Part shown: positions 1 to 13,200 of the stretch, one piece after another | Numbering within the stretch: position 1 is the stretch's first letter | Layout: every line of letters starts with the position of its first letter | From: Rhyacichthys aspro | Lineage: Eukaryota > Chordata > Actinopteri > Gobiiformes > Rhyacichthyidae | Direction: 5' to 3' | Assembly: GCA_036850595.1 (NCBI GenBank) | Contig: CM072152.1 | Span: forward strand, 13,349,640-13,413,639 | Length of the DNA stretch: 64,000 bases | Notes under the pieces: generated by a model | Database searches by the model: none | Seen by the model: the letters and a program-made list of their open reading frames with translations, nothing else | What the model was told of the DNA's origin: nothing | Position numbers and translations under genes: made by a program

Positions 1-3000
1 ACCTTCTGTGCTTTCCTCTCTCATCTGCAAAGTTTCTCACAGCTTCTCTCAGGCAGATGACAAGACTGAGCACATCCATCTCCAGATCAACAGGGACCAG
101 TCTTGCCTCTTAAGCGTCCATCTTTATTTGTCCCGTGCTCCTCCATGTCTAAGTTTACTTTTTCTCTCGGTCTTTTCCTCTCAGGTATACTGTGCAACAT
201 GTGTCAGCCACTAAATCTTTCTGAAGCTGTAATCCTGTAGTGAGGCTTCAGCCTTGCTTTCATGGAGGGATTTTCCACTCAACCAGTAAGCCTCTGAAGC
301 AAGAGTGTGACAGTGAAGGACTCTATACCCGCACCACACAGGGCAGTGCTAATTCATAGAGGATACAGAAACAAACCAATAATTTCCTGTATGATAAACA
401 TTTCATAAGCCATGGTTGTGGTAACTAAAGTCTATTTGACCACAGCTAAAGCTACTGCCTCTGCTCTGACAGTGTGCTATGGTTTCCCTCTAGAGGCAGT
501 GACATGTACAACATGTGTGCACAAGAAGTAGTTGGCCCGTAGAGTGGCAAAATGCCCCTTCAAGTGAAAATTAAATGCCTCTACAGCAAGGAAATACTTT
601 ATTATGTATTGATGAATAAGAGTATAAATATATGCAAGTCATTTTCTACATTTTAGGAACTGGTTGGAAAGTCAATCATACATGTATATACTATACTGTA
701 CTGTACTATATATTGATATCAGTGGGGCCCTGTAATGCAGTAAGTGCTCTTTTTAATTTAAAAAATGGCTGAGTCCACTCGTGCTACTGAGGGCAGGCAG
801 TGCTCCACAAAAGAAGCATATTCACAGACAGCCTCACAGAGAGCCTCTTGGATCTTGGTTTATGAGGAGCAGAGGAATAATAATATTGCTTCTGTGGAAA
901 CAGTGGGTGTACTATTAGGCAACTATTATGTCTAGTACTATTGCCAAGAATGTCATGACAATGTCACAAGGATTATGGAATCAAAGCAAGGACTGATGTA
1001 ACTGTGTAACTATGCTTCTCAGCTCAAACTGCTTTGTTTTGTCACTGATGTGGCTCTTTACCCGTGCAAAAAGACATTGTTGAAGTTGACAAAACAGAGA
1101 CAGATTCTAAAATTAAAAGGATTTTCTTGCAGTGAAAAAAAAAATCGGAATTTTAAAAGTTCATTTGCCAAAAAACAAAAGCCAGTTTTTAAATCCTCAT
1201 TTTATGAATGAGCTTGTTGTGATTTTATGTAATATGCAAAAACTCACAAGATTTTAATTAGTTTCCCAAAAAAATAAGGCTAACTATTTTAATAGTTCAA
1301 TGAGTAGTCTATATGTCCAGACAGGGACATTTACTGTGCAGACTAAGTTGGCCGTATGAATAATTATGGATCTGTCTTTAAGTTGCACCACTACCGCTGC
1401 AGTCTGTATTTAATCCAACACCTTGTATGTTGTCTGTCGGTCAAAGCTCAGTATGAAGAATATGAAGGCTAATTGTAAACTGAAGTCTCTGTGAAGTGTC
1501 ATCACCTGCGCAGGTGCGTTGGTCGACCTGATGAACCTGATCAACAGTCACCTTCACTTTATGAGCTCTTCATCTTTCCTAAATCTGCTGTGAAACCAAA
1601 AGCAGGCTGGTTTGTAGGTTCTCTAGATTTGCAATGAAACACATTTAGAATAGCCAAATAAAAATGATTTTTTAATAGAATATATAAACATTTTTGATGC
1701 TTTTTCTATTGAAATATACCCACAGACAAAGAAACAGATCAATTCAAACGCTGTAGCATTGAATTAAATTTTAATGGGCAGTATACAAGTTTTCTGAAGG
1801 TAAAAGAAAACAATGAAACAAGAGTCAAGTGAAATCCCACTTCCAAACCAAAACTACAACAGCATCATCTAACAATATGGATATTGCTATTACACTGTAC
1901 CCAACAAATACTGAGCAAGGGTTTTATAATGATAAGACATAGAAGTAAAGAACAGCACCTAAACCAGCAGCGTGACTCCTCCTCAGGCTGCAGGTGCACA
2001 GGTTTATGTTCCCCTGCCTGTTTTTGGTCTGTGGGGCTAAATATGCTTGATATTCTGCAAATAATAAAGATATTATCAAATAAAATCAAATGGCAATTGT
2101 TATAATATTACATTGGTGTTGTGGTAATGAGAAGATCTTCTTGGGATCCTTTTCCTCCACGTGCGTTCAGCGTGTCCATCTACAGTGCTGAATGCCCTGT
2201 GATTGCAAATCCTAATATACTCTCTTTTTGGTTTCAAGTAAAAGCAAAAAATAATAATAATCAGTTTTTGTCTGGAGCAAGCAAACTTAACAACAAGTAT
2301 CTTATTTACAATTTCACTTGTATTTACATGAGAGGAAGTGTGTTCAATTAAAAGTCCAAGTTGTGGTTTGAAAATGTATCAGGGATACAATGCACAATGC
2401 AAGGTTCTTTTCTTTAAAAAGTGCAATTCCTTTTTCTTTAAGTACAAAAATATATCCATATTTCTTATATATGTAGAAATGTTGTTCTTATAAACAGCAT
2501 TTGTTGATTTAAGAGCTCTACAACCAGTGACTAAAAATGAATGCTTTCTGTTGATAGGCAGCAATTATATTATAGAATATAAATTATTTTACAATACTCA
2601 ATAGAAAATCAGAAGTACCACATTGCAACAAAAACAGATAGCTATTGATTTTTTGTTTTTTTTAGGGCATCTGTATCTGCACGACTCACTACTGAGGGTA
2701 AGAATATTTGCTATTCATCACATGGTTTGGTTGCAATAAGATTACTGAAAAACAAACAAAGTTGCATAAGAATATTAAAAAGTAACACTTCCATAAAATA
2801 CCTAAAAAGCATAAAATGGTGGTGGACCTGAACGCAGCCCACTAAACTCCAATACTTCAGGTTCAAACAATACAAAAAGTACACGATCTGGTATACATGC
2901 ATACATGTTCAAATATGAATGTTTCTTTTTGCCTGTGGAATAATGGTGCTGCGCAAGCAATAGTTCGTAAAAAGTACATCCTCTACACAGTTATAAAAAG

Positions 3001-3366
3001 CAAGCGGATATTAAAAGTAAATAGTGGCAAACTGGTGTCTCTGGTTTCCAGTGGTCTGCAATGACACCTTGAAGTGTACCAGTATTTTGTGGCACCAAAA
3101 TGGTTCATGGTCGACTGAACACAACATGTTTCTTCCCTTCATTTTCAAGTAGTGTTATGTGGCTGTATTTGCACATGTTAAAAATAGCTTATATTACCGA
3201 AATAAAAGTCATTGGACTGGTGTGTGATGGAGGGATAAGATCTGGAGATGTGTTTGAAGTTTCAACGCTCTACAACATGCTCAGACATCATGCATCTTTC
3301 CAGTTTATAAAACTTATATAGTGTCATAATAATATGGATTTGTATCACTTTTATGTTATATGACAG
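1..3366. other. Intergenic sequence / distal ski 3' UTR; no gene seen
   Basis: This stretch is AT-rich and lies downstream of ski. I found no conserved protein-coding exon, RNA gene or full-length mobile element. The part nearest ski (about 1700-3366) may be distal 3' UTR; the rest looks intergenic. Short open frames here have no recognisable domains or splice context. Confidence 0.6.
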
Positions 3367-3372
3367 TTTATT
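3367..3372 (-). terminator. ski: Candidate proximal polyadenylation signal of ski
   Basis: TTTATT on the plus strand reads AATAAA on the gene strand, about 107 nt after the ski stop codon. It is the first canonical hexamer downstream. Vertebrate SKI transcripts often have long 3' UTRs, so more distal sites below 3300 are also possible. The AT-rich stretch down to about 1700 contains ATTAAA variants (near 1669 and 1769). Confidence 0.45.
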
Positions 3373-3478
3373 TCCTACCAAACTTTGCATTTAGCAGATC
3401 TTCTTTTCCCTAACAGGAGGTGCAACAGAGTCTTTAGGTATGCTCCTTTGAGTCGAGTCTTTCACTGAATGAGCAGCA

Positions 3479-3694
3479 TTAGGATCTACTGTTGTTCTGT
3501 GAGCTCCGAGCATCCCTGTTTGCTTCTTTGGAGTCTGCAGAAGCACTGTTGTTGATCTGCAGGGCCAGCTGGGTTTGTAGGTCTTTAACAATACTCTCCA
3601 AACTCTGACGGGCTTCTCGCTCCTGCTGGAGCTCCTGCCTCAGCTGCTCGCGGTCGGCTTCGGCCTGCTGCAACTGCACGTGCAACTCTTCGAT
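3479..3694 (-). CDS. ski: ski coding exon 7 (C-terminal coiled coil and stop)
   Basis: This final coding exon covers residues 612-682 with a TAA stop at 3481-3479. The acceptor is TCTTTCAG|ATC. It encodes [20 protein letters not shown] and further heptads, matching human [20 protein letters not shown]. A short polar tail rich in Asn, Ser and Ala follows. The tail is unlike the human one, which is expected for this poorly conserved end. Confidence 0.96.
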   Translation of the reverse strand: [71 protein letters not shown]

Positions 3695-6600
3695 CTGAAA
3701 GACAACAAGCAGAAACATAAAGATGCAGAATGAACTCTTTACTCTTACTGATGCTCAACAACAACAACATGTAAGCATTTGCCTCGAAGAATTAATTTGT
3801 TACAAAAAGTCTAGCTCATGCTCACATAAACAGTCTCTTGCTGAGCTGATTTTTTTTGGCCTTTTTTGCCAGTGTGGCCAAACAGAAAAACTGGTTGAGC
3901 GAGAGGGGAATGACATTGAGCATATGACCCAAGCCGGAATCTCAAAGTAACATTATTCTTGGCTGCTCTCACCTGAGTGGAGTATTTGACCCGAAGACGT
4001 TCAGCTTCGCAGCCTTTATCACAAACTCGTAGCTGCCTCTCCTGCTCCAGTTCTTTTTTGAGGCGTCCACACGACTCCTCAGCCTCCCTCATTTTCCTGT
4101 CCCAGTCCACACGGAGCCGCTCGATCTCCTTCCGCAAGTTACGCTTGGCTTCAATGGCCTCACGAAGACGCCCTTTCTTTGCTACTCTCACAAATTCCAG
4201 CTCCTGTAAACACAGATCATGTAGTTGTAGTTATATATATCCGGTAAATTCTCAGTGTTACTGTTACTTTCAGAGGGAGCCGTACCTGCTGCAGGCTTCG
4301 TTTGGCTTGCACTGCGGCAGCCAGCTTCTCCTCTTGCTTCACTCTCATCCGGACTATCTCCTGCAGGAGTTTTTCCCGAGATTCTTTGGTGTCCAGACCT
4401 CCGTACAGCATTTGTCTCAAAGTGTCCACTTCGGGGCTGATGTTTCCTGGTAACCACATGGGCCCCTCTTGAGGTCGAGGGGCGTTCTGAGGGGTCATAG
4501 TCTGGGAAACGCTGCTGCATGCCGAAGGTGGAGACGGCAGGGTTGAAGACGTCACTGGGCCTGGGGGGAGGATGCAATTTTCACCATTAAGTCCACGAAT
4601 AAACTGTTTAAATAATTATAATAAGTGCATGTTTAAAGTGGCCTGAATAAAAGCAAGCTCCTATCTTCTCCCATGTAATTCCTCCCACAGACAGCAGGTG
4701 GTGTAGTTGTAAAAGAATCACCCATGTGCTTTTTTTACTTGCTGTTGTAGCAATTTTTACACATTTTCTGCTCCGTACTTTTACATGTTTCACGTAGATC
4801 ACTTCAAGATGGCTGCTACTCACGGTCATTGCAGCCGTCCACATCGATCTCTCCGTCCGTGTCCATGTCGTCCCCTCTGTTGGCCGTAACGGAAGGGGCT
4901 GTTTTTGGTTTGGGTTTTCCGTCTCCATTATGCAGCTCATGTGGTTGCTTGGAAATGGCAGTGGGCCCCCTGCCTGGAGCATGGCTGTCTCTGGGATGGA
5001 CTTGAGGGGCCATGGAGGCCAGAGCCAAAGTTTCCTCACTTCTGGAGTAAGATCTGCCGAGTCAAAGCATTGGTAAAATGAGACATTTTTGAGGTCATTA
5101 AAGTGAAACTGATTTTTTTTTTTTTTTTGCTTGACTAACCTCTCTTCATTTTGTACGACTGGTTTCTCTTTTTCTGCTGCTTTAGGAGACCAGGGCCGGA
5201 AAGCAGAAGGTCTCTGTTTCAATTGGACCTGCTTGAGATCCTGAGACAGTAAACACAATAACAAGGCGGAATAAAGTCACTGTTAACTATGACAAGAACA
5301 CTGAATGAGCCGTGATGAACCATTCCCTTTCCATTGTTGAGAGGTCATACACAGATGATAATGTGATGATTCAAAACGACAGCAGCTTTTACGTCATCCT
5401 TTTGACCTTTAAGCTTAACAACAAATCCTGTTTCACACCCCCAGCGTGTTCATAACATACAAACCTTGTGCGCAGACTTGGACAGCGACTGCAGCCACTC
5501 GGGTTTCCTGTCTTTGTCAGCTGATGAGGATAGTAACTTGTCGAATTTGGATCTCTTGGCCGGAACGGGGCTGGGAGACTGTGGGGGATGACAGAAATAG
5601 ACGATTAATCACAAGCACAGTTATAATGGTGAAGGGTATTACATCATATAGAGCACTAAGGATATTTCCACAAGCCCAAAACTAAAAATGCAACAGTGGC
5701 ATTAATCACAGATTTTTCACATCATGTCCGGATGTGAGACAGTACAGTTAGCTCGTGCATTGAACAGAAAGAGAGTCCAGAAGACATCGACAGTGGAAGA
5801 GGATGGAAGCGTTGAGTTTTTGAGTTTGGCTGACATGTGTGTTTGTGAGTGTGTTTGAGCAGGGCTTTGAGCTAAGCAGACACTCAAGCTGGTCTGGCTG
5901 GCAGCCAGAAGGGCTACATTGCTCCCTGCCAGGCAGAAGAGGCGCCGTCAGGTGGTGCAGATCGACTGGCCCAACCACAGAAATATTGCAATATACAGAC
6001 GAGGGCAGACAGCGAGGAAGATGTTTTAAAGTAACTGCACTCAGATCTGACAGACACTTGAGCTGAAATGTTCAGAGAGAGTTGTATGTTAATCCAGGGC
6101 TACAGAGTCGTAAAATATTCAAAGCAGTATGTGTTCCGAAAAACTAAGAAGGATATTTTGTCTTGTCGAGAGATAAAACCAGTGAATGTCTCTCAATGTA
6201 ACACCCATTCATAATGTACATTGTTAAAAAGGCTGGATAGTTTAATTGACGTAAAAAAAGATTGGTTAATTGTAGTTTCACTTACTTTTCCTGACAACTA
6301 TGTACCTTAAACCAGTCTTTGGCCCATACCTATCTGCATGTGTGGTAAGACAGCTCACCTCCTCAACCCTCAGGTCTGCACTTGTCAGACAGAGGATATG
6401 TTTACCTATGAAGGTGAACAGGCCAGCACAGACCTGTCCGCCATTCTCTTACTCACTACTATGACATTTTGCCTCCAGGAACGGCAAACACTCCCATCTC
6501 CTTGTCTGTGTGTACTATTCACATGATTACTCTGTCTACCTTTGAAAAGTCCTCAATGGAAAACACTCCTGCTGGGTTCCGTGTAGTCATGAAAGCTTAA

Positions 6601-9600
6601 TGGCAGCCTGCTTTAATCACCTCAAGATGAAAATTAATGACAAACCTCATTTAGTATTAAGTGAGAAGACTGCCTGGTAATGAATCACGTCTCGCAGCTT
6701 TTGCTACGAAGCCAGACGCTCGCTACATATGTGCGGACTGTGAGTGGGAGTCGGGGCACGTGGAGGACTGCGGGGGTGGAGGGGGGCGGCGGAGACATTC
6801 GTATATGAGTGTTGGACAGTGTGTTGGAGGGTGGAGGTGTTCCTTAGGTTTACTGCATACCTCAACTGCACGACTAGTTGATAAAGCATTAAGTATCTAT
6901 GCTTCTTAATCGCTAAATCTAGGAAGAAATGCGAGATCAAAAGATCAAATGCATGTACTAAAACCAGTTCTAAACCCAAGACTTGCTGGACCAGAGATTA
7001 GGGTAAACAAAGAGAAGCAGAGAACCTCTGACATCACAAGAATGAAAATGTCCCATGTTAATTAAACTTAATCTACTTCTTTCCAAACTGAGCCGCTGAC
7101 TAGACATTTATCTTAATCCTGGCTAACTCAGGAAAAATGAATTTTGTTTGCTTAAATTCATATGGCCCTTATTCCAGTGTAGCATTAATGGCCTTTGTTA
7201 CCAATATTACATTATACATAAATGGATGTCTACAATAACCATTATGTAACTGAGGATTATAGCTGCCTCTATTGTGTGGCGGCTCTGGTTTCTGGAGACG
7301 TAGGTGTACATGACATTTGTCTGGACACTCCTCTTGTGTCTCCCTGACTCACAATGCCTCCTTTACCTGTCTAACCAGAAACCACATTACACAGACAGAC
7401 AACAGGCTATTGTAGGTTAAGTCTTTTAACCCAGACCTCCTGCTGACTGTGGCGCAGCAGCAGCAGCAGCAGCGACGACGTGACCCCTCACCTGTCGTCT
7501 CAAGGCCCGTGGTTTTCTTCGAAACGCTGCTCTGGTGTAATCAGACTCTGTAATTACGGACGTGACTGTTGTTTTCCCGACAAAGGATGTGTGCCTGTCT
7601 GGTACTATTTCTACCCTGAGGTTTTCAGCTCCAGGAAGGCTATGAGCACTAGACATAATAGAGTCAGAAAACAGACACTCCCAGACACCACAAGGGACCT
7701 GCTGGCTAAATCTGACACTGACCTCACAGGAGAGCAGCCACACCGGCTGTACTCACCACCACATCATAGACATAGCATGGCCGGCAAGTCATAACACCAC
7801 CCCCCGCCCCCCTCACACGTCCTACTGCTAGCGGGTCCCACTGTGCCAGATGATAGGACATGCCTCCCTCTCTCCCTCGCTCTCCCAGACTTCCTCTAAG
7901 GAGTTTGCTTTGGCCGAGTCCCCTGTGGGAACTGAGTCTTGAGTGGGAGGGGGGTGGGCCAGGGACCACAGAGGAAGCAGTGAGCTGAAGGAATGTATAC
8001 TTGAAGGCCAAGTACAGCCTCCTCTTTAAGACTCCATTCAAGCAGTGCCCTTTTCAACCCGCCATTGTATGATATTTCTTTGAGGCGCTGTAATGAGGGA
8101 GTGTTTCAAAGCAAACCTGTAGGCTAAACAAGGACTAATAGCAGCCAGGCAGGAATAGACTTGCATTATTTTTTTAACGTATTGGCATGGTAATAGCAGA
8201 ACAACCCTCAACTGTTTTAATCATGGCACGGCAGATCACAGAAAACTCCCGACAGATAAAAAACATATCAATATTTATTCTGGGAGCACAGCGCTCGACC
8301 TGCTCGAGGAATAATTTGTCGATATTTTGCTAACTGGAGCATGATGGGAACCAGACTGCTGTTTCTCTACAACATGGTAGTAATAAGAAGTATTTGTTTA
8401 TCTACTGGTGTAGCATTTCTGCAACTAAACCAGGACTTGCATCTGCTGCTGCAAACTTTACTCTACTGCTCCACAATCACTGCAATTATCTAACTCTCAA
8501 AACCAAATGGCACCGGTAAATGATAAAAGACTAACAGTGACATATCTTTGAGTCTCAGCCAAACAATAAAGACAGGCTAAATCAAAACTACTGCCATCTG
8601 TTGTGGCTTTAAAAAAAAAAAAATTAAATTATCTTGAAACAAAAACATGAAGTGGCATCATCTCATCTGGTGGAGACAAAAATAGTTTCCCCAGATGAAC
8701 TTCCTCGGGCCGCGGTCATACAATACGACGTGATGAGCATGATAGTATGGCATTAAGAAAAGTGCACAGCAACAAGACACAACAGTTTCAGATTACGGCC
8801 TCCTTTCCCCTCCTAAACCCCTGCATGTAATCCCCAGATCGACATGCGCTTAGTGGGGCGCTGTCTCACTCAAGGGCACACCAACTGGCACAGCCCACTC
8901 GGGTAACGGCCTTAGTTGGAAGTGGCAGAATACTAGTTTTCGTAATCCGATCCCTTCACTTCGCGATCAGTACTCACTTCTCACTACATCAACTCTCTCT
9001 AGATTTATATAGAGCCCTGTGGTCGCCTCATAACAGCTGAGGGGAAAATTATTTGTCCCCTCTCGGAATATCCCCTCCGACTTGTTCCACACAGATACAA
9101 GACAATCTCCAATTTCCCCTCCCTAATGCTCGACTTATTATATCAGTTTACCGTGCGTCCAGCTTGTCACTGTGCTGTTGGTTTAAGAGTATATACTGTT
9201 TATTTAGCTGAAGCCAGCCACGGCGGTATAGATGTACAAAGAGCGCTGCAGGCCTGGGCAGAAGGTGCGTATTACAGTAAAGCTTATTGGATTGTCCTAA
9301 TTGTCTTTGGGACTGAGATTTCATAAGGTGGACTCAGGTTGAGCTGCTGTTACTAAGGTGGAAAATATCCCAGCAGCTTTAGCCACTTGACACATATAGC
9401 TTCAACATGCAATCCTGTGACAAGGATCTGAACTGGACCGTTAACGAAGTATTTGTAATGAACTGTAATGAGCTGACTTAGTTTTATCATACATTATACA
9501 GTATATTATTCACATTTTGTATTATATTATCCAATACAGACATGTACAAAGTCAGGCATGAGGGCAAAACATGGTACAAGGTGAGATTTTATGTGGCCCT

Positions 9601-10227
9601 CAGCTTCAGTGATAAAATGATTTGTTTATGGCCCCAACAGCAGCTCAGTCACACAGCATACTATAGACAGGTTCAAATCCATCTAAAACCTGTTTAAATC
9701 CAACTAAAATCAGTTCAAGTCCAACTAAAACCTGTTCAAATCCAACTAAAATTAGTAAAAATCCAACTAAAACCTGTTCAGATTCAACTAAAACCTGTTC
9801 AAATCCATCTAAAGTCAGTTCAAATCCAACTAAAACCTGTTCAAATCCAACTAAAATCAGTAAAAATCCAACTAAAACATGTCCAAATCCAGCAAAAACA
9901 TGTTCAGATCCAACTAAAACCTGTTCAAAGCCTTCAAAAACCTATTCAAATCTATCTACAACATATCCAGATCCAACTAAAACCTATTCAAATCAAACAA
10001 AAACTTGTTCAAGACCATAAGGCTTTATTCTCAAGGGTTATAATAGATGAGGATGTTCAGTGTCTAACAGCAAGTGAGGTCTGCTCCTATTGGCTGGTTT
10101 GTTCACGCGGCCTGTCAGCATTGAATCAATGGTGGCAGAAAATCCTACTGGTAAAGTCGACTAAAAAATAAAAACATGCATTGAGAAAAGGGAAGCAATT
10201 GATGTAATATCTTAGTGGTGTATTGGT

Positions 10228-10299
<72 letters not shown>

Positions 10300-13200
10300 A
10301 AAGCAAGTAGGTAGCTATACTTTTGCGTGAGGTGAGGGAAGGAGTTTTTTGTTTTTAATTCTTTTCCTTCCCTTCATTTTGTCACATATTTCAAAACACT
10401 GCATTATTAGCCAGACATCTTTTTAATGTTGACTGAAAGGTATTATCTCAGTTGTTCTTGATGTCATGTCATATTTCACAGTCATAAGCTCATAAGCCCC
10501 TAAATACATGGACACCTGCGCGTGGGTGAAGAGAGCATCTCACCGTTGGGAACAAACAAAGACAAAGATTACTGTAAGAAATGAATTCCACTTCAGGTCC
10601 CAACATGGCAACCATAACAACAGGACGTGCCTGCCAGCTTTTTCATACTGTACGTGCACACTGTTGACACTGGCGTCCAAACCCCCTCTCTGCTTCATCT
10701 GACGAGTTCATGTAAAAAGAGCTCACAGATTGTTCCGGCTACCGGCTGGAGAGCAGGCCACGAAACAGATACGACTGCAGATTAGGCATCATTAACGTGA
10801 GCATGTATGGTATGGTCGCAAGTCCGAGTTATCTTAGGATATGAAACGCGCTCTGTGCACTGTCGTATTTATAGATGCACATGGCGACAAATGCACCAGA
10901 TAGCTGTCTGAGCCCCCCACTATTCAGCCACAAAAAGACAATTAAACACGAGACCACCAGATCTGAGGAAAGGACCTACTGTTTTATCTGCAAAGCGATA
11001 AAAACGGCTCATAGACACACAATGGCTTTCTGCTTCTGTTCACATTTAGCACACTTCTAATGGAGCAGCAGCTGCAGTGCAAACCAGAGGGCTGCAGGGG
11101 ATGAAGGTCAGGCAGGAAGGCAGAAAGAGAATGAAAAGCCGCGGAAAGACAGACTTTAGCTGACCCGTGCTTGTGAAATTTAATTTAGCGCTTGCAGGGA
11201 AAATGTAATTCTTACTTGAAACATTTTCACACAACTTTCAGGAACTGCATGAATAAAACAAGAGTGGCTAAGATTTTTTTTTTTCCCCAAGGAATTTTAA
11301 CAGCCTTTAGTTTTGGTGAAAAACAAAATAACCCATTGTGTAAGAATATTCAAGCCAAACAAGAATTAAACATTTAAAGAGTAAAGAGTGCTTTTAATTT
11401 TCACTCTAACTCTTTTCTAATCTGGTTTTACAGAGTACAACGGAACAATAGTAAACCCTTAATATTCCCAATGTAAAACACAGTTGAATTTTGCCAGTAT
11501 TTCCGCTGCGGCCTCTCCTATATGTGTGCGTGCTTTAGAACTTGATCTCTGGAGCGCAGCAGTGCCAGGGCCCATTTTTGCCGTGCAAGCTTAATCTCTT
11601 GGCATTGCATTGACACTCATCTGGTTCTCCGCTGGTCATCCATGACTGTGTATTTAAACTGTCTGCACCCTTATCGTTGCTATGTGTCATCGTTTACACT
11701 GTCATAATTGAATGCATGTGAATTCTCAAAGTCCTAAGTTAACCTTAATTCTAAATCAGACGAGTAAACGGCCCAGTCACAAAGTAGCCTCATGTTAAAT
11801 GGTTTGTTTTCATAGTATCTTTGTAAATGTAAGAGTAAGGATAAAGATTTTAAATACACCGCATAAAATAATAATAATGTGAACCCTTGATGGCAATGGC
11901 ATGTATTGCAATAACCTCTCATCACATGAAGCAAAAACCTTGGTTGGTCACTGATAAGCACATCACTGGCTGCACGCACAGAGCAGTGTGCTTCTCGCTG
12001 CTGTTCTGTCTGTTAGCGCGCTCCCCCTCGGCTCTCCAACAAGACACCAAGAGCAGTATGTGACTGGCTGAGTTTTAATCCCACAGATTAATACTAATAC
12101 CAGGGCAAAGAAGGCACAAAGACGATTAAAATGTCACCAGATAACCTCTCCGCAACCCAAACAGTAACAGCTCCAAATACACAGACCATTATATCACTAG
12201 CTGTACCTGGTACAGGACGCCTCCTAGGCACCTCCCACTAAGGACAGAGATACGGTTAGTAAGCCAGGACAGGAGTGGGTCATGGAGGGAGGGGGAGCTG
12301 CAGGACTGATAGTTAGAGGCCATGCTCAGCCAGGGTCTAGACTTTCAGAGTCTGAGAGATTGACAGGCCAGATGGACAGTCAGATCTGCATGAGAACGAC
12401 GGCGCAAAATGGATAAAAGAGGACACCTTTATTCTGCAAAATATAGGGATGAAATGTCAGAAGTCACCAACTGAATTTAAAACTGCTCAGAATTATTGCA
12501 AAGATCAAGAAAAAAATTATGACACTTTTTAATTAAAGACAACACTTTTTTGACTTTTTTACAATATCAGTGCAACATATCTCGAAGATCTAAAATAGTT
12601 TAGAAAGCTTTCTCTATTTATTAATATCTCTTGGTTGTCTAGGTTGAGTTAAATAAAACAAAAGAAAACAAAAAAAATCTATATTTATATAAATGAGGAA
12701 GGATTCATTTTTACAAGAAGAAGTAACATTAATCAAGCTGGCATAGTGAAAAATGTTTTATATCAGCCAAAATCAAGGGCTAAACAATGCATGGGACGAA
12801 TGGGACATGACTAAATGTAATAAAAAAGTGATGTGCACCGTGAGCTGAGAAAGAGCCCAGTAAACCGAGCCACATGACCACATGCCCCTCGGACCAGTCA
12901 GCTCAGAGGAGGGCAGGTGGCAGGTTTATTTGGAAAGATGAAAATGGGATGAATACCAGAGGTTAAAAGGTGTGAGGGGTTGGGACGGGGGCAGCGGGGG
13001 ATTTGGTGTGAGGGCATGGGGGCCATAAAAGCTGTGAGAGCCTGAGGTGAAGTTAGGGTCACTGCTCACTCAGGGTCCCATGTGATGTCATTTCACCAAC
13101 GTGCTGTATGTCCTGAGAGCTGCTCGGGATCTAATTAGTTGAGTTGAGGTAATAAATCCTGTTGAAATTTATGGACGCCATTCTGTTGAAACGCTGCCTT

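Noticed and set aside
4608..5264. 218-codon minus-strand frame through the ski 3' exons
   Set aside because: It reads through introns and in the wrong frame over exon 4. The SKI-like frame with GT-AG borders explains the region better.
9668..10016. CRISPR-like array
   Set aside because: Units are contiguous and degenerate with no unique spacers, in a vertebrate intron; it is a minisatellite.
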